Shown: positions 33,564 to 43,745, numbered from the stretch's first letter. The stretch: 64,000 nt of DNA from Fusibacter sp. 3D3 (GCF_001748365.1 NZ_BDHH01000003.1:13807-77806), one strand, 5' to 3'. A program made the numbers and translations. Notes: generated by a model not told the origin, from the letters alone.

Positions 33564-34556
33564 TTACGCCTCACTTTTTGATATAGGGTTAGTCTGATTA
33601 ACGACGTGACAAGCAACTGAATGATGTTCATTTACAGCAATCAAATCCGGTCTTACCCTTGAACAAATCTCTATGGCTTCATTACAACGCCCGAAAAATC
33701 GACATCCAGGTTTAGGATTGATCGGACTTGGCACTTCACCTTTTAGTATAGGACTAGGTTTACTCTGTTCATAATCTGGATCTGCTTCAGGAACAGCTGC
33801 AAGAAGGCCTTTTGTATAAGGATGTAGAGGCTTTTCAAAAATTGCTTCTGTATGCCCCATTTCCACAAGTGTTCCCAAGTACATAACCGCTGTAGAGTCA
33901 GATATATGGCGTACCATGGTCAAATCATGTGCTATAAATAGATACGTAAACCCATACTCCGATTGAAGTCTCATTAAAAGATTGATAATTTGCGCCTGAA
34001 TAGAAACATCCAGAGCAGAAATCGCTTCATCACATACAATAAACTTGGGATCAACAGCAAGTGCTCTTGCAATGCCAATCCGTTGACGTTGCCCACCAGA
34101 AAATTCATGCGGGAAACGGTTTGCATGCTCTCTATTAAGGCCCACAAGCTCAAATAAGTTGTATATTTTTTCTATTCGTTCTTCTTTTGTCTTGTACATT
34201 TTATGAATATCTAGACCCTCACCGACAATCGCCCCCACAGTCTTTCGTGGATTTAAGCTTGCATATGGATCTTGAAAGATCATTTGCATTTGTTTCGTAA
34301 GTGCCTTGTAAGCTTTGCCTTTTTGAGCATGAACTTCAATCCCATTAAATAAAACCGTGCCCCCATCTGCATTATATAACCCAAGAATAGTACGCCCAAC
34401 AGTGGTTTTTCCACAACCAGACTCACCAACCATGCCTAGTGTTTCCCCACGCTTGATGGAAAAGCTCACATCGTCAACTGCTTTAAGGATTTGATTTTTA
34501 CCAACTTGGAAGTATTTTTTTAGGCCAATCACTTCAACTAAATTTTCATCCAACAT
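33564..34556 (-). CDS. oppF: oligopeptide ABC transporter ATPase, OppF type
   Basis: 330 residues: Walker A GESGCGKTTVGR, signature FSGGQRQR, Walker B FIVCDEAISALD (the usual DEP is DEA), and C-terminal cysteines (GCRFFGRCNEAIEIC). It overlaps the OppD gene by 11 bp. Confidence 0.94.
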   Translation of the reverse strand: MLDENLVEVIGLKKYFQVGKNQILKAVDDVSFSIKRGETLGMVGESGCGKTTVGRTILGLYNADGGTVLFNGIEVHAQKGKAYKALTKQMQMIFQDPYASLNPRKTVGAIVGEGLDIHKMYKTKEERIEKIYNLFELVGLNREHANRFPHEFSGGQRQRIGIARALAVDPKFIVCDEAISALDVSIQAQIINLLMRLQSEYGFTYLFIAHDLTMVRHISDSTAVMYLGTLVEMGHTEAIFEKPLHPYTKGLLAAVPEADPDYEQSKPSPILKGEVPSPINPKPGCRFFGRCNEAIEICSRVRPDLIAVNEHHSVACHVVNQTNPISKSEA

Positions 34557-35598
34557 GTGCAGTCTCCTTTATGTCTAATTTTGAAACTCTGCTGACGCGC
34601 TTTTGTGGCGGCACAGAAGGTGCTCTGCAATCCAAAAGCCAGCACGAAGCCCTATGACCATTATCCATAACGGTTTCTTCAGGTGCTATCTCCCTACAAA
34701 TGTTCATACAGTATTTGCACCTTGCAGCAAAACTACACCCTTTAGGCAAGCAAAATAAATCCGGTGGTGAGCCCTCTATTGAATTAAGAGTCCTACTCGA
34801 CTGAGCCCCTGTACTTGGCACACTGTCTAAAAGCCCCCAAGTATAAGGATGCTTTGGATCATAAAATACGTCTCTTGCAGTCCCTGTTTCTACGATTTTG
34901 CCTGCATACATGACTGCAATTCGTTGTGCAGTCTTAGCCACAACACCGAGGTCATGCGTGATCAAAACCACAGAAGCCTTAAATTCACGTTTAAGCGTAT
35001 TCATCAGTTCTAGAATTTGCGCCTGAACCGTCACATCAAGTGCCGTGGTTGGCTCATCTGCAAAGAGTATCTTAGGATTACAAACCAGTGCAATGGCAAT
35101 CATGACCCTTTGTCTCATACCGCCTGAAAATTGATGCGGATAACTCATAAAATTCTTTTCTGGATTAGGCAAGCCTACTTTAATGAGCATCTCTATGGCT
35201 TTTTGTTTCGCTGCTTCCTTGGAGATGTTTTCGTGACTTAAAATGCCCTCAGCGATTTGGTGTCCAATCCGCATGGTTGGATTTAAGCTTGTCATTGGAT
35301 CTTGAAAGATCATGGACATTTCTTTGCCGCGCATGCTGGAAATCTCTTTTTGCGTATAATGCGTAATATCTTCACCCATATACTCAATTTTACCTTGTTT
35401 AAGTTTCCCTGGTGGTGTAGGGGTTAATTTCATAATGGATTGTACCGTCACCGATTTACCACAACCAGACTCACCAACAATCGCCAGAGTTTCCCCTTGA
35501 TCCACATAAAAAGAAACCCCATTAACCGCATGGACCTCTCCTGCATAAGTATAGAAGGAGAAATGCATATTTTTAACTTCTAAAATTCTCTTAGCCAT
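34546..35598 (-). CDS. oppD: oligopeptide ABC transporter ATPase, OppD type
   Basis: 350 residues: Walker A GESGCGKSVTVQ, signature FSGGMRQR, Walker B ILFADEPTTALD, and the C-terminal cysteine cluster (GCSFAARCKYCMNIC). The extra basic tail after CWLL (about 35 residues) overlaps the start of oppF. Confidence 0.94.
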   Translation of the reverse strand: MAKRILEVKNMHFSFYTYAGEVHAVNGVSFYVDQGETLAIVGESGCGKSVTVQSIMKLTPTPPGKLKQGKIEYMGEDITHYTQKEISSMRGKEMSMIFQDPMTSLNPTMRIGHQIAEGILSHENISKEAAKQKAIEMLIKVGLPNPEKNFMSYPHQFSGGMRQRVMIAIALVCNPKILFADEPTTALDVTVQAQILELMNTLKREFKASVVLITHDLGVVAKTAQRIAVMYAGKIVETGTARDVFYDPKHPYTWGLLDSVPSTGAQSSRTLNSIEGSPPDLFCLPKGCSFAARCKYCMNICREIAPEETVMDNGHRASCWLLDCRAPSVPPQKRVSRVSKLDIKETAHVG

Positions 35599-35610
35599 GT
35601 CTTTCGCCTC

Positions 35611-36540
35611 CTAACTTCTTAGTTTTGGGTCAAGTGCATCTCTAAGACCATCGCCAAACAGATTAAATGAGAGCATCGTCAATGAAATCAAAACTGACGG
35701 AATCATCAATTGAGATGGATAAACTCTAAATACTGCAATACCTGCATTTGATAATTGACCCCAACTTGGAATAGGAGGTGCCACACCAAGTCCGATAAAA
35801 CTTAAATAAGCTTCATAAAAGATTGCACTGGGAATCCCCATAGTCATACTCACTACAACAATCCCAAGTGTATTTGGAATCAAATGATTAAAAATAAGTG
35901 AAGCAGAAGACGCTCCAAGTGCTTTTGAAGCCAATACATACTCCATCTCTTTAAGCTGTAAAATCATGCCTCTAACGGACCTCGCTGACCCCATCCATCC
36001 TGTAAGTGCAAAAGCAATGATAATGGAAACGGGCCCTGAACCGATAAACAACATAATCAAAATAATATAGATCATACTTGGCACACACATGGCCACATCT
36101 ATAGAGCGCATAATGAGCATATCCAATTTACCACCGAAATAGCCCGAAATACCGCCTATAACAATCCCGATTAAACTGGGGATAACCGAACCAAAAATCC
36201 CCACTGCTAATGAAACCCTTGCGCCCACCCAAACACGTACCCACATATCACGCCCTAAATTATCTGTTCCAAAGACATGCAATGCTGAAGGTGCTGCATT
36301 TGCATTTGCAAGATCTTGACTCTTATAAGTATATTCTGAAAAAACAGGTACAAATATAGAAAGAATCATAATGATCACAATGATAAATAAGCCTAGCATT
36401 GCCACCTTGTTTTTAAGTAGTCTACGCCAAACGTCCGTCCAAAATGTGACGCTGGTGCGCGTGATTAAATCACTGTCTAAATTTTGATCTTCAATGAATT
36501 CGAATGCATTCGGTAGAAGAATATTTGTCGTCTTGTTCAT
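35611..36540 (-). CDS. oppC: oligopeptide ABC transporter permease, OppC type
   Basis: 309 residues. The long cytoplasmic N-terminus before the first helix (about 38-60) is typical for OppC. HVFGTDNLGRDMW and the EAA loop (EYVLASKALGASSASLIF) are present. It lies 12 bp upstream of oppD. Confidence 0.95.
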   Translation of the reverse strand: MNKTTNILLPNAFEFIEDQNLDSDLITRTSVTFWTDVWRRLLKNKVAMLGLFIIVIIMILSIFVPVFSEYTYKSQDLANANAAPSALHVFGTDNLGRDMWVRVWVGARVSLAVGIFGSVIPSLIGIVIGGISGYFGGKLDMLIMRSIDVAMCVPSMIYIILIMLFIGSGPVSIIIAFALTGWMGSARSVRGMILQLKEMEYVLASKALGASSASLIFNHLIPNTLGIVVVSMTMGIPSAIFYEAYLSFIGLGVAPPIPSWGQLSNAGIAVFRVYPSQLMIPSVLISLTMLSFNLFGDGLRDALDPKLRS

Positions 36541-36549
36541 ATCTTCCTC

Positions 36550-37470
36550 CTATTTTTCAATCCGAATTCTCGGATCAATTATGCCATATGCAATATCTAC
36601 AATAAAATTTGCCAGTACTAAAAAAGTACCATAAAACACCGTTAAGCCAAGTGTCATTGTATAGTCAAGACCGGTAATGGAGTTGACAAAATGTTGTCCT
36701 AAACCAGGAATTGCAAATATTTTTTCAATGACAAAAGTCCCCATGAGTACACTTGCAACCATAGGCCCTAACATCGTTACAATCGGTACCATTGCATTTC
36801 TTATTTCATGTCTCAAGACAACTTTGTCTTCTGGTACACCTTTTGCTCTTGCTGTCTTAATATAGTCCTGATTAATGACTTCAAGCATAGAAGCACGCAT
36901 CACTCTGGTAAGTGTTGCCAAAAGTGAAAGAGAAAGCGCAACTGTGGGCAATACCATAAATTTTAACCCCTTCCACTGTGCAATTGGAAGCAGTTGAAGT
37001 TTAACTGCAAAAATATACTGTAAAAATGACCCCATAATAAAACTTGGAATCGAAACACCAATTACTGAAATGAAAACACATAAGTAATCCACGGCCTTTC
37101 CCCGTTTTCGAGCTGATATAATACCTAGAAAAAGCCCAATGGGCACAGCTACACCTAGGGAAATAAGCCCTAAGGTAGCTGAAATAGGAAAAGCAGAAGC
37201 AATCATGTTATTAACTGTTCGATTGGTGTATTTTAACGAATAACCCAAATCGCCATGCAACAGATTGCCCAGATAGGTCAAATACTGTTCAAATAAGGGT
37301 TTATCAAGACCATAATAAGCCATCATCCTAGCTTCAGTTTCTACTGAAAGTACCGTTTCTGTTTGAAATGGATTTCCGGGCAACGATCTCAGTAAAAAGA
37401 AGGATACCGTGGCCAGTACAAATATGGTTATCACGGAAATGATCAGTCTCTGTAAAATGTAATTCTTCAT
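36550..37470 (-). CDS. oppB: oligopeptide ABC transporter permease, OppB type
   Basis: 306 residues with six membrane segments, the LRSLPGNPF motif near residue 28, and the EAA loop (YIKTARAKGVPEDKVVLRHE). It pairs with OppC, 9 bp away. Confidence 0.95.
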   Translation of the reverse strand: MKNYILQRLIISVITIFVLATVSFFLLRSLPGNPFQTETVLSVETEARMMAYYGLDKPLFEQYLTYLGNLLHGDLGYSLKYTNRTVNNMIASAFPISATLGLISLGVAVPIGLFLGIISARKRGKAVDYLCVFISVIGVSIPSFIMGSFLQYIFAVKLQLLPIAQWKGLKFMVLPTVALSLSLLATLTRVMRASMLEVINQDYIKTARAKGVPEDKVVLRHEIRNAMVPIVTMLGPMVASVLMGTFVIEKIFAIPGLGQHFVNSITGLDYTMTLGLTVFYGTFLVLANFIVDIAYGIIDPRIRIEK

Positions 37471-37513
37471 ATAATTGCTTCCTTTCGCTTTTCCAACTTT
37501 ACGATAAAATTTA

Positions 37514-39211
37514 TTAATGCTCTAAAATAGAAGCGTAGATAAATTCAATTGAACCGGTTTGACGACCATAAGTTAAATCTTGAACATAATCTTTACAAAT
37601 ATAAGCAGTTCCCGGTAACCAGAGTGGCGTCACTGGAGATTCATTCAAGAAGAGCTGCTCTGCCTTTTGTAATGTCTCTAATCGCTTATTAATATCTGTC
37701 TCAATAAATTGTGCTTCAATTAAATCTGAATACGCTTGGTTATTCCATTTTGCATAATTATTCGCGCCATCAAAAGTATAATTTGAAAGAAGTGTATCCG
37801 GACTCACGCCTGTTCCCATACCATTTAAGAAGATATCGAACTCACCTGATAACAAAGCACCTATCGCTTGAGGCACTGGCATGATATTGATTTCAACATC
37901 AACCCCCAAGGTGTCGGCCCATCTCGCCTGTAAAGCTTCAGCATAAGCTTTATGTGAAGATGAATCTAAACAAACATAATTGATCGTTTGCAAATCCGCC
38001 ACACTGCTTAAGTTCATTTCTGCTAATGCATCGTTTAAATATGCCTTTGCTTTTTCCACATCTCCATTTGCTGGAATACCTGTTGATGCAGGGTACTTTT
38101 CAGCGATAGACTCACCATTAAGCGTACTGGTAGGGTCAATCATACGATCTGTGACTTCAGTACCTGGTGCAGAAAGTGCAGTGACAATCGCCTGTCTGTC
38201 AATACTGTGGCTGAGTGCTAATCTCAAATTTTTATTTGAAAGGAGCGAACCCTCACTTGACATATAAACAAGATGTTGAAGCGTGCCACCAGATTTTGAG
38301 CCATAATCAGGATAATTCAAGGTTTGCGTCTTAGAGATACTGTAGAGTTCATCTACATCTCCTAAGTCGTACATGCCAACACGTGTATTTTCATCACCCA
38401 CAATAAGCTCTGTTACTTTAGTCAATTTAATTTTATCTGCATCCCAGTAATTTTCATTTTTTTCAAGTGTGATAGAAGCCCCTTGAACCCACTCTGATAA
38501 AATGAATGGTCCGCATCCGATAAAGGATTCAGCACCAGAACCATACCCTTCAGCGTATTTTCCCACATAATCCTTACGAAGTGGATAGAAGTTTATCCCT
38601 TCAGCAATATGTTCGATAAAAAACGGATCTGCTTGAGTCAATGTCATTTCTAACGTTTTGTCATCTGTTGCTTTTATCCCTACAGACTCAGCATCTGCAT
38701 TTTCACCTGAATAGTACGCAATCGCACCGGATACTCTATCAAAAATATCACATTGTGAAGAACCTGTTTCTGGATTTAAAAGGCGTTTAAACGCGTATTC
38801 AAAATCACCTGCTGTGACGGGTTCACCATCTGACCATTTTAAATCTCTTAGATGAAAAATAACCTTTGTACCATCTTCTGATACTTCATAAGACTCTGCT
38901 GATGCCATGGTCACTTCACCTTTATAGTATCTTACTAAAGGTTCATTGACCGCATACATAATAAGTGCTGACATTTCGTCATTCATTTTACTGACATCCA
39001 GTGTCATCATGTCATTCGCTGAAGCAAATGTAAATTCTTGCATCGCTGCAAGCGAACCTGCTGCATTTGAACCTTCACTTGTTGCTTCAGTATCCGTGTT
39101 TGTGCTTGTGTTACTTGTTACAGCTGGTTTTTCATCCGAACTCGATGTACACCCTGTGAACAAACTGATCATTAATACGATCATCATTGATAGTGACAAT
39201 ATCTTCTTCAT
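37514..39211 (-). CDS. oppA: oligopeptide-binding lipoprotein, OppA type
   Basis: 565 residues. A lipoprotein signal peptide ends in the lipobox LFTGC (Cys21), followed by a Ser/Thr-rich linker, then the family 5 binding domain (LKWSDGEPVTAGDFEYAFKR). Unlike the binding protein at 9396, this is a standard lipid-anchored one. It stands 43 bp before oppB and 27 bp after pmbA, all in one transcript. Confidence 0.94.
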   Translation of the reverse strand: MKKILSLSMMIVLMISLFTGCTSSSDEKPAVTSNTSTNTDTEATSEGSNAAGSLAAMQEFTFASANDMMTLDVSKMNDEMSALIMYAVNEPLVRYYKGEVTMASAESYEVSEDGTKVIFHLRDLKWSDGEPVTAGDFEYAFKRLLNPETGSSQCDIFDRVSGAIAYYSGENADAESVGIKATDDKTLEMTLTQADPFFIEHIAEGINFYPLRKDYVGKYAEGYGSGAESFIGCGPFILSEWVQGASITLEKNENYWDADKIKLTKVTELIVGDENTRVGMYDLGDVDELYSISKTQTLNYPDYGSKSGGTLQHLVYMSSEGSLLSNKNLRLALSHSIDRQAIVTALSAPGTEVTDRMIDPTSTLNGESIAEKYPASTGIPANGDVEKAKAYLNDALAEMNLSSVADLQTINYVCLDSSSHKAYAEALQARWADTLGVDVEINIMPVPQAIGALLSGEFDIFLNGMGTGVSPDTLLSNYTFDGANNYAKWNNQAYSDLIEAQFIETDINKRLETLQKAEQLFLNESPVTPLWLPGTAYICKDYVQDLTYGRQTGSIEFIYASILEH

Positions 39212-39238
39212 AAAAATTCCCCCTTCTCACATTTAAAA

Positions 39239-40624
39239 TTATTTGCAACTTATATTTAACCTGTTTACTAAAACAGATGGTGCACCAATACAATAAGATT
39301 TTAATAGAAATGCTTCTATTTTCAAGTCATTTCCAACTGCCGTAATCTGATCGAATAGATCGATTAAATTACCATTTAGAGTGAGATCGCGAATCGCTTG
39401 AGTTGCCATACCCTCTTCAACAAGCCTCCCAGAACATGGAATTGAAAAATCTCCTGAGCTGATGTCTATGGAGTGAAATACATCGGATGAATTCGTAAGA
39501 TAAACGCCTTTATTCATTGTGTTAAGCAACAGTTCTTTCGATTTCTCACTGGGTTCTATATAGATGATTTTAGGCGTCACAATAATATCTGTGGGAATAG
39601 ATCCCGTTAAAAGAGCTACCCTGCCCGCATTCCCTGTAGGCGCCATGTCCATACTTTCAGCAGATTTTAAATTGTGTAAAAGTCCTATAAATCTACCCTT
39701 GTCAATGAGTTTATGCGTTTGCGAGAGGGTTCCTTCACAGTCGAAAGTATACTTATAGCCCGCATCTGTATGTTCATTTGTATCAATAATTGAAAGTTCG
39801 GACGTACTAATGTCGGTTCCAAGCTTGCCACTAAGTGCAGAAGAACTTTCAAAATACTTTAAGCCACTGAACATTTGCCATGCTGTGGTCATGATGTTTA
39901 TAACGACTTGACTGTCTAAAAGGACTTGATGTTCACCAGAGGCTAGTTGCCCCTCGATACGTTGATCCAGTATCATTTGATGCGCTTTTTCTACGGCTGT
40001 GTTAAAATCCATCCACTCAAATGACGCTACATTCCCTTCGTACTTACCATCGTATTCTTTTCCCATATATGAACAAGTCAGATTCACAGCATAATGCCAA
40101 ACTTGATAGGCACTGCTTATATCTACACCCTTTGAGTTAAGCAATCTCGATCTAAAATTGTCAATACATATTGCCACTGAGTAATCCACAAGATTTGGCA
40201 ATTTAGAAACAGTACCATCAAATCTCAATACACTTTCTTTAATCACATTAAGATCAATTTCGGGAAGATCTGATACTTTTGATTCGGCTTTGTTTGCCAC
40301 ATAAGCAGTTTGCTTATCATTTAATCTGTCTGCATCTGATTTTTCTATATAGAGGCCATTTTCATAAGCCCTTTTAATGACGCTCTCGCCATCTTCACTT
40401 AAATTTTCTGTATAGACATAGCCTGTCTTTTCACCAGTGGCTCTGACATACAATGCGGTGAGTCCAGATGAGTTCGTACTGGTAACAGCACCCCCTTTGG
40501 CGGTATAAGAAACCTGTTCATGATTTTCAGCATCGATTTCAGCTTCTTTAATCCAAGAGGGTAGGTTTAAAAGTGCTTTTTCATAAGATTTTAATGGGAT
40601 CATGTCTGAATCCATCCTTTCCAT
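39239..40624 (-). CDS. pmbA: TldD/PmbA family protein (TldE-like subunit)
   Basis: 461 residues of the PmbA/TldE type, without the HExxxH zinc motif. The late PCSGRLVEEGMATQAIRDLT block and the C-terminal VGNDLKIEAFLLKSYCIGAP segment are typical of the non-catalytic partner. TldD and TldE form a heterodimeric metalloprotease that digests unstructured or modified peptides (for example in microcin B17 maturation). It follows tldD by 9 bp. The start is uncertain (40624 or 40603). Confidence 0.9.
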   Translation of the reverse strand: MERMDSDMIPLKSYEKALLNLPSWIKEAEIDAENHEQVSYTAKGGAVTSTNSSGLTALYVRATGEKTGYVYTENLSEDGESVIKRAYENGLYIEKSDADRLNDKQTAYVANKAESKVSDLPEIDLNVIKESVLRFDGTVSKLPNLVDYSVAICIDNFRSRLLNSKGVDISSAYQVWHYAVNLTCSYMGKEYDGKYEGNVASFEWMDFNTAVEKAHQMILDQRIEGQLASGEHQVLLDSQVVINIMTTAWQMFSGLKYFESSSALSGKLGTDISTSELSIIDTNEHTDAGYKYTFDCEGTLSQTHKLIDKGRFIGLLHNLKSAESMDMAPTGNAGRVALLTGSIPTDIIVTPKIIYIEPSEKSKELLLNTMNKGVYLTNSSDVFHSIDISSGDFSIPCSGRLVEEGMATQAIRDLTLNGNLIDLFDQITAVGNDLKIEAFLLKSYCIGAPSVLVNRLNISCK

Positions 40625-40633
40625 AAATCAATT

Positions 40634-42010
40634 TCAGCCAACACTCATACTGGATATTCTCATTCTAGGCTGGAAAGACGTCACTTGGCAAAGGCCTGAT
40701 GTGGCGCCACAAAATCCGCCATTTTCTGTGACAAGCTTCTTGCCAACTCGGTCGATCTTCTTGATAACATCTATCCCTCTGCCATTGATACTGAGCCCTT
40801 TTACACGATCTCCAATCTTGCCATTTTTGATCAAATAACCTTCTGTTACAGCGATTGAAAAAGATCTGCCACTATTACCGCCTCCGAGACGCTTCACGTA
40901 TAATCCATCTGCCACAGAGTCAAAAATCTCATCATCGTCATCAGTGCCAGCCGCTAAATATGTGTTGGTCATCCTAGAAGTAGGCGCATACGCATAGCCC
41001 TGTCTTCTGCCACTTGCAGTTGATGCCATGTTCAATCTTCTTGCACCCATTCGATCACATAGGTAACCTTTTAAGACACCTGATTCAATCAATACGTTTT
41101 TCTGAGTTTTAAAGCCTTCATCATCTATTGCGGATGAACCATATAAGCCCTCTATTGAACCGTCATCAACAAGTGTTACTTTTTCTGAAGCCACTTGTTG
41201 ACCCAGTTTATCACAAAAGTCACTTCTGTTTTCTGTGATTGCTGTGGCTTCAAGCATATGACCACAAGCTTCATGCCATAGCGTGCCACAAGATCCAGCT
41301 TCTAAAACCACAGGCACTTGACTTGAAGGCATCGGTACACCATCAAGTGCTTGAGACAAATCTATGACAAATTCTTTTGCGAAATCCATATAGGCATCAC
41401 TTTGTGTAAAGGTCTCAAATCCAAAGGGTTTTGTATAATCTCCCCATTCAGAAAGCATTTGGCCGTTTCGTTCAACAACCGCAGTGAATCTCAATCGGCT
41501 TGTAATACGCCTATCCGATACGTAAAGGCCTTCACTGTTGACAATCGTCTTCCTTTGATCATAATCAAAATAGTCGACATTTAAACTTTTAAGTGCCCTG
41601 TCAGAATTGCGTGCGCTCATATCTGCTTTTTTGACAATCTCAATTTTATCTTTTACATGCACTTCACTAGGGAAGCAAAGCACTTGGTTTGGACTTTTAT
41701 AATTTTTCATATGAAATACAAGATTTTTTATAGGATTTGCTTTTTTTTCATCTAACATAAAAGCAGCCCTTTTAGCTGTTTGCATAAGGCTATCAAACCG
41801 CGTATCACTGGTGTACACATACACACTCCTAATCCCGGATAACAAGTAAATGCCTGCACCAAGAACGCTGACATTTGTAATACCACTTACCTTTTTCTGA
41901 GCATATTTGACACTGAGCTCATCCTTTTCTTCAAAATATATTTCTGCAAAATCGCCACCTTTTGAGAGGGCGGCCTCGATTACAAGTTGTATTTCACGTT
42001 TATCAATCAT
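40634..42010 (-). CDS. tldD: TldD family metallopeptidase
   Basis: 458 residues from ATG 42010 (RBS AGGAGG). The zinc motif HEACGH is at residues 246-251 in GTLWHEACGHMLEA; a downstream GLCQVTSFQPRM near the C-terminus and a Gly-rich RMTNTYLAAG block match the family. Together with the adjacent PmbA it should form the TldD/E protease. Placed directly upstream of an oligopeptide importer, it probably handles incoming peptides. Confidence 0.92.
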   Translation of the reverse strand: MIDKREIQLVIEAALSKGGDFAEIYFEEKDELSVKYAQKKVSGITNVSVLGAGIYLLSGIRSVYVYTSDTRFDSLMQTAKRAAFMLDEKKANPIKNLVFHMKNYKSPNQVLCFPSEVHVKDKIEIVKKADMSARNSDRALKSLNVDYFDYDQRKTIVNSEGLYVSDRRITSRLRFTAVVERNGQMLSEWGDYTKPFGFETFTQSDAYMDFAKEFVIDLSQALDGVPMPSSQVPVVLEAGSCGTLWHEACGHMLEATAITENRSDFCDKLGQQVASEKVTLVDDGSIEGLYGSSAIDDEGFKTQKNVLIESGVLKGYLCDRMGARRLNMASTASGRRQGYAYAPTSRMTNTYLAAGTDDDDEIFDSVADGLYVKRLGGGNSGRSFSIAVTEGYLIKNGKIGDRVKGLSINGRGIDVIKKIDRVGKKLVTENGGFCGATSGLCQVTSFQPRMRISSMSVG

Positions 42011-42020
42011 TGTACACCTC

Positions 42021-43217
42021 CTAAACCACTTTTGAGGTAAAGCCTCTCTTTTCAGAAGCTTTAAGTAGCAAATCAAGCGATTTTCTCAAATCTTTTTTAG
42101 GCACTGCTATACTCATTCGCGAAAAGCCACAATACTTTTCGCCATAATCTTTACCTTGATCCAATTCTAAATAGGCTTCGTCTACTAGAAAGTGTCTCAA
42201 AGCTTCACCTTCAAGATTTAGCGCTCGCCAGTCTATCCAGATCACAAAGCTCCCTTCAAGCGGGCTGATCTTCACCTTTGGTAAAAACTCTGAAAAAAAG
42301 GTTGAAATCATTTCACCACAGGCTTTTACATGAGAGACCATAGCATTTTTCCAGTTTGCACCTGCTTCACTGTAAGCACCAAGTAATGCTGCATAGAGTA
42401 CTGGATCGATGCTCCCAAAGTGATCTGCATCGCGCTGATTTATAAAGGCTTCTCTCAATTTTTCATTCTCAATAATCATATTGGCATGATTAACGCCTGT
42501 AAAATTAAAGGTTTTCCCCAGTGAAGTTGCCACAATCGCGTGTTTACGCGCACCTTCAACTTCAGAATACGGGATACATTTATGTGCATCAAATACGATT
42601 TCTCCAAAAATTTCATCACTATAGACAATCACATCATACTTATTCGCCAATACTGCCAAATGCTCCAAATCAGCTTTACACCATACTTTCCCAGTTGGAT
42701 TGTGCGGATTGCACAAAATGTAAAGTTTGTTTTTGGGGTCCGACATTTTCTCTTCTAAATCATCAAAATCTAAAAAGTATTTACCCTCTTTTTCGATGAG
42801 CCAATTGTAATGTGTCTTTCGATTTAATCTTGTTGCCGCTTGTTCATATCTATAATAGATTGGTGGCGATACGATAATCCCTTCATTTTCACGTGTTAAC
42901 ATCCTTATAACTGTTGCAACGGAGAAAATAGTACCATGTGTTGGGACAATCCAGTCTTTTTCAATCTGAAAGTTACGTTGTGTCTCCATCCACCAACAAA
43001 CAGCCTCCCTGTAACGCGCGTCACACAAAGTAAACCCCATCAGCCCATTTTGAACACATGCTGTCATTGCCTCTATTACCGAAGGCGCTGTTTTAAACTC
43101 CATTTCGGCACCTGAATACCCTATGATATCCATATCTCGAATATGACGTGGACAAAGTGTCTCTTTTAAATTGCCAATACTACTCCGATCAACGCGCGTG
43201 TCAAAGTTATAATTCAA
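42021..43217 (-). CDS. MalY/PatB-type PLP-dependent C-S lyase (aminotransferase fold)
   Basis: 398 residues, fold-type I PLP enzyme. The PLP lysine lies in TSLGKTFNFTGV; CNPHNPTGKVW and YSDEIFGEIVF are the cofactor-binding Asn and Asp segments. The overall pattern (FDTRVDRSS at the N-terminus and the LGKTFNFTG block) is that of MalY/PatB cystathionine beta-lyases rather than true aminotransferases. Such enzymes break C-S bonds of cysteine conjugates, releasing a thiol, ammonia and pyruvate through 2-aminoacrylate. It lies 10 bp before tldD and 2 bp after ridA. Confidence 0.88.
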   Translation of the reverse strand: MNYNFDTRVDRSSIGNLKETLCPRHIRDMDIIGYSGAEMEFKTAPSVIEAMTACVQNGLMGFTLCDARYREAVCWWMETQRNFQIEKDWIVPTHGTIFSVATVIRMLTRENEGIIVSPPIYYRYEQAATRLNRKTHYNWLIEKEGKYFLDFDDLEEKMSDPKNKLYILCNPHNPTGKVWCKADLEHLAVLANKYDVIVYSDEIFGEIVFDAHKCIPYSEVEGARKHAIVATSLGKTFNFTGVNHANMIIENEKLREAFINQRDADHFGSIDPVLYAALLGAYSEAGANWKNAMVSHVKACGEMISTFFSEFLPKVKISPLEGSFVIWIDWRALNLEGEALRHFLVDEAYLELDQGKDYGEKYCGFSRMSIAVPKKDLRKSLDLLLKASEKRGFTSKVV

Positions 43218-43219
43218 AT

Positions 43220-43696
43220 TTACACGTCCTTCCCTATTTCAAAAATTGCCTCAATTTCTACAGATACATCCATGGGAAGTTGATTTGTTCCCACTGCCGT
43301 TCTCGCATGTCGCCCAATTTCTCCGAAAATATCGTATAACAATTGGCTTGCCGCATTAATGACAATATGTTGTTTATCAAATCCAATTTCGCTGTTTACA
43401 AAACCTTGTAACTTAATGACCTCTTTAACTCGATCTAAATCGCCTAAGTATTCTTTTACCGCGCCAAGCATATTAATAATGCACAGTCTTGCTGCATCTT
43501 CGCCGTATGCAAGGCTCCGTTCGCTTCCAATTTTACCTGTAAATACTGGCGTACCGTCTTTCATAGGCACCTGTCCTGAGATGAACAGTAAATTGCCCGT
43601 CTGTTTAACAGGCACGTAAAGTGCACCAATAACCGCCTTTTGGGGTAATATAATTCCAAGTGTTTCTAATCTTTTCTCAACTAACACAGACATCAT
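43220..43696 (-). CDS. ridA: RidA family enamine/imine deaminase
   Basis: 158 residues of the longer RidA subgroup (LGIILPQKAVIGALYVPVKQ; GNLLFISGQVPMKDG; AIFEIG). RidA proteins hydrolyse the reactive 2-aminoacrylate made by PLP-dependent lyases. The canonical Arg that binds the carboxylate is expected near HARTAVGTNQLP, where R is present. It is the first gene of the operon, directly before the PLP lyase whose by-product it would detoxify. Two ATGs (43696, 43693) are equally likely starts. Confidence 0.9.
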   Translation of the reverse strand: MMSVLVEKRLETLGIILPQKAVIGALYVPVKQTGNLLFISGQVPMKDGTPVFTGKIGSERSLAYGEDAARLCIINMLGAVKEYLGDLDRVKEVIKLQGFVNSEIGFDKQHIVINAASQLLYDIFGEIGRHARTAVGTNQLPMDVSVEIEAIFEIGKDV

Positions 43697-43716
43697 CCTC
43701 TCATTAACTTAATCCT

Positions 43717-43745
43717 ATAATAGGTCAAAGTTTACAATATGTCAA
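43717..43745 (-). promoter_or_regulatory. sigma-A promoter of the rid-tld-opp operon
   Basis: On the minus strand TTGACA (43745-43740), a 17-bp spacer and TATTAT (43722-43717), 20 bp upstream of the ridA start. It is close to consensus, so basal expression should be high unless repressed. Confidence 0.75.
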
